Shown here: piece after piece, positions 63,083-64,000 of the stretch
Position numbering within the stretch: position 1 is the stretch's first letter
Layout of the letters: every line of letters starts with the position of its first letter
Assembly: GCA_030745875.1 (NCBI GenBank)
Contig: JASLNT010000011.1
Coordinates: forward strand, 1 to 64,000
Reading direction: 5' to 3'
Length of the DNA stretch: 64,000 bases
Source of the DNA: Phycisphaerae bacterium
GTDB taxonomy: Bacteria > Planctomycetota > Phycisphaerae > SM23-33
Translations under genes and position numbers: made by a program
Notes under the pieces: generated by a model
What the model was told of the DNA's origin: nothing
What the model saw: the letters and a program-made list of their open reading frames with translations, nothing else
Databases searched by the model: none

Positions 63083-63110
63083 AGTATAACGCTAATTGCG
63101 GAAATGTCAA
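63083..63110 (-). promoter_or_regulatory. Sigma70-like promoter of the riboswitch operon
   Basis: TTGACA (63105-63110) and TATACT (63083-63088) are separated by 16 bases on the minus strand. The start of transcription would be near 63076, right at the riboswitch 5' edge. Confidence 0.75.
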
Positions 63111-63153
63111 GCTTATTCAATAGTCCGCATCAAGAATAAATCCTGGTGGGAAT

Positions 63154-64000
63154 TCAGGAGGCGGAATCTGCAAACGCCCTGCCCCATGCGGATATGAGTT
63201 GAGCTTTGAGATCGTCAATCGGTATCGTGCTTCGCAGTCCGGCCGCCCTGCGGTGCCCTCCCCCGCCAAATTCGCTCGCCAGTTCAGCAACGTCCACTTG
63301 GTCGCGACTGCGCAGACTCACGCGAATCTGCTCGCGGTCCTCAACAAGTAGAATCGCCGATTCCACCGTTCCTATCCGCAAGGCTTCGTTAACCATGTTC
63401 TCAGTCTCGCTCCGCAGCCCGCCGGTTTCGTTGAAGTCCGTTGACCTGAGCACCATCACCGCCAGTTGCGAATCGAAATAGAACTCCATGCCCTCCAGCA
63501 ACCGAACCATCAGCAACAATCTCTCAGGCCTATCGTTCTGATATATCTTGCGGTAGAGAACGTCGGGCCTGACGCCCATATCGGTCCAGTGCGCCACGGC
63601 GCGCAGACATCGCCCGTCGGTGTTGGCGAATCTCAACCATCCGGTGTCGGTCATGACCGCGGAGAGAAGCGATTCGGCTATGGCGGCATCCATCGGCCAG
63701 TTGAGCGCATCGATAATCTCACCGACCATCACCCCGGTGGCTGCGGCCGAACTGTCGATCCACGCAACATCGCTAAGCGTATCGCCCGTTGAGTGGTGGT
63801 CTATAACCACGATCTTATCCGACAATCCTCCAAGCACGTCGTCCAGACCGTCAAGCTGGGCCAGGGCGTGCGTATCGAGAATGACAATAAGATCGCTGGT
63901 CTCGGCGAGAGTTCCAAATTCACTGATCCCAGCCAGGTGCTGGTGATTGAACATGAATCCCAGTCGAGCCGGTATCTCACCGGGCACAAGCATGCGAACG
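63154..64000 (-). CDS. NrnA-like DHH/DHHA1 phosphoesterase (5' end outside window)
   Basis: This is a DHH-family phosphoesterase, resembling bifunctional oligoribonuclease/PAP phosphatase NrnA. Seen here are VILDTHALAQLDGL, VVIDHHSTGD (DHH motif), VAWIDSSAAATGVMVGEII and the C-terminal GGGHRRAAG of DHHA1. About 280 residues are visible; the first DxD metal site lies past the right edge, so the gene is partial. It would degrade short RNA or pAp in the cytoplasm. It is immediately upstream of the riboswitch promoter on the same strand, and is not part of the riboswitch operon. Confidence 0.88.
   Translation of the reverse strand, partial: VRMLVPGEIPARLGFMFNHQHLAGISEFGTLAETSDLIVILDTHALAQLDGLDDVLGGLSDKIVVIDHHSTGDTLSDVAWIDSSAAATGVMVGEIIDALNWPMDAAIAESLLSAVMTDTGWLRFANTDGRCLRAVAHWTDMGVRPDVLYRKIYQNDRPERLLLMVRLLEGMEFYFDSQLAVMVLRSTDFNETGGLRSETENMVNEALRIGTVESAILLVEDREQIRVSLRSRDQVDVAELASEFGGGGHRRAAGLRSTIPIDDLKAQLISAWGRAFADSAS

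Noticed and set aside
1..64000. CRISPR arrays and phage or transposase genes
   Set aside because: No regularly spaced short repeats and no recognisable cas, integrase, terminase or transposase motifs were seen.

Overview
The window looks like chromosome from a Planctomycetota bacterium, most likely of the Phycisphaerae type. The reasons are four secreted Cys-type sulfatases, Tat-like leaders on a sulfatase and an oxidoreductase, PEP-CTERM proteins with dockerin-like repeats, a prepilin-like protein with an H-X9-DG tail, LamG/HEAT proteins joined by TTRPA/TTQPA linkers, and an oversized SecA. I see no phage genes, transposase or CRISPR array. The only clear sign of a mobile event is a small toxin-antitoxin cassette.

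Layout. Positions 0.1-4.3 kb hold HemW, a secreted thioredoxin-fold protein, a coiled-coil lipoprotein and an unusual kinase-like/deoxyribosyltransferase-like fusion. Positions 4.3-11.45 kb (minus strand) hold a sulfatase and a complete isc operon (iscR-iscS-iscU-iscA-hscB-hscA-fdx-iscX) with a readable promoter. Positions 11.5-19.05 kb hold a metallo-beta-lactamase-fold hydrolase, a second Rrf2 regulator, a glycogen-synthase-like glycosyltransferase, a LarA-like protein, a sulfatase and a Gfo/Idh/MocA oxidoreductase. At 19.1-19.9 kb a HigBA-type cassette is bracketed by a 61-bp repeat copied from the end of the oxidoreductase gene. Positions 19.9-31 kb hold a lipoprotein with an L7/L12-like domain and then a tightly packed glycan-degradation cluster: sulfatase, BNR-type protein, two GH5-like hydrolases, a ChbG-like deacetylase, two unknown exported proteins and another sulfatase.

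Positions 31-46 kb are mostly housekeeping: carA, a mini SEC-C protein, a 1233-residue secA, an oxidoreductase, a roughly 1717-residue TPR protein with an embedded C39-like protease domain, clpB and a 58-residue membrane protein. Positions 46-58.4 kb hold a family cluster of secreted proteins. Four of them end in the same six-unit repeat module, one more is a TolR/ExbD-like protein and one is a truncated HEAT paralogue. A tRNA-Ser(UGA) and an aldo/keto reductase follow.

Positions 59.5-63.1 kb (minus strand) are the most interesting part. A sigma70-like promoter, a well-formed cobalamin riboswitch and an intrinsic terminator precede four genes for two PEP-CTERM surface proteins, a pseudopilin-like protein and a small lipoprotein. 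None is a known B12 gene. I propose a B12-responsive surface system, possibly for capturing corrinoids. The window ends inside a DHH-family nrnA-like gene.

All calls come from reading sequence and recalled family motifs. No database search was run.
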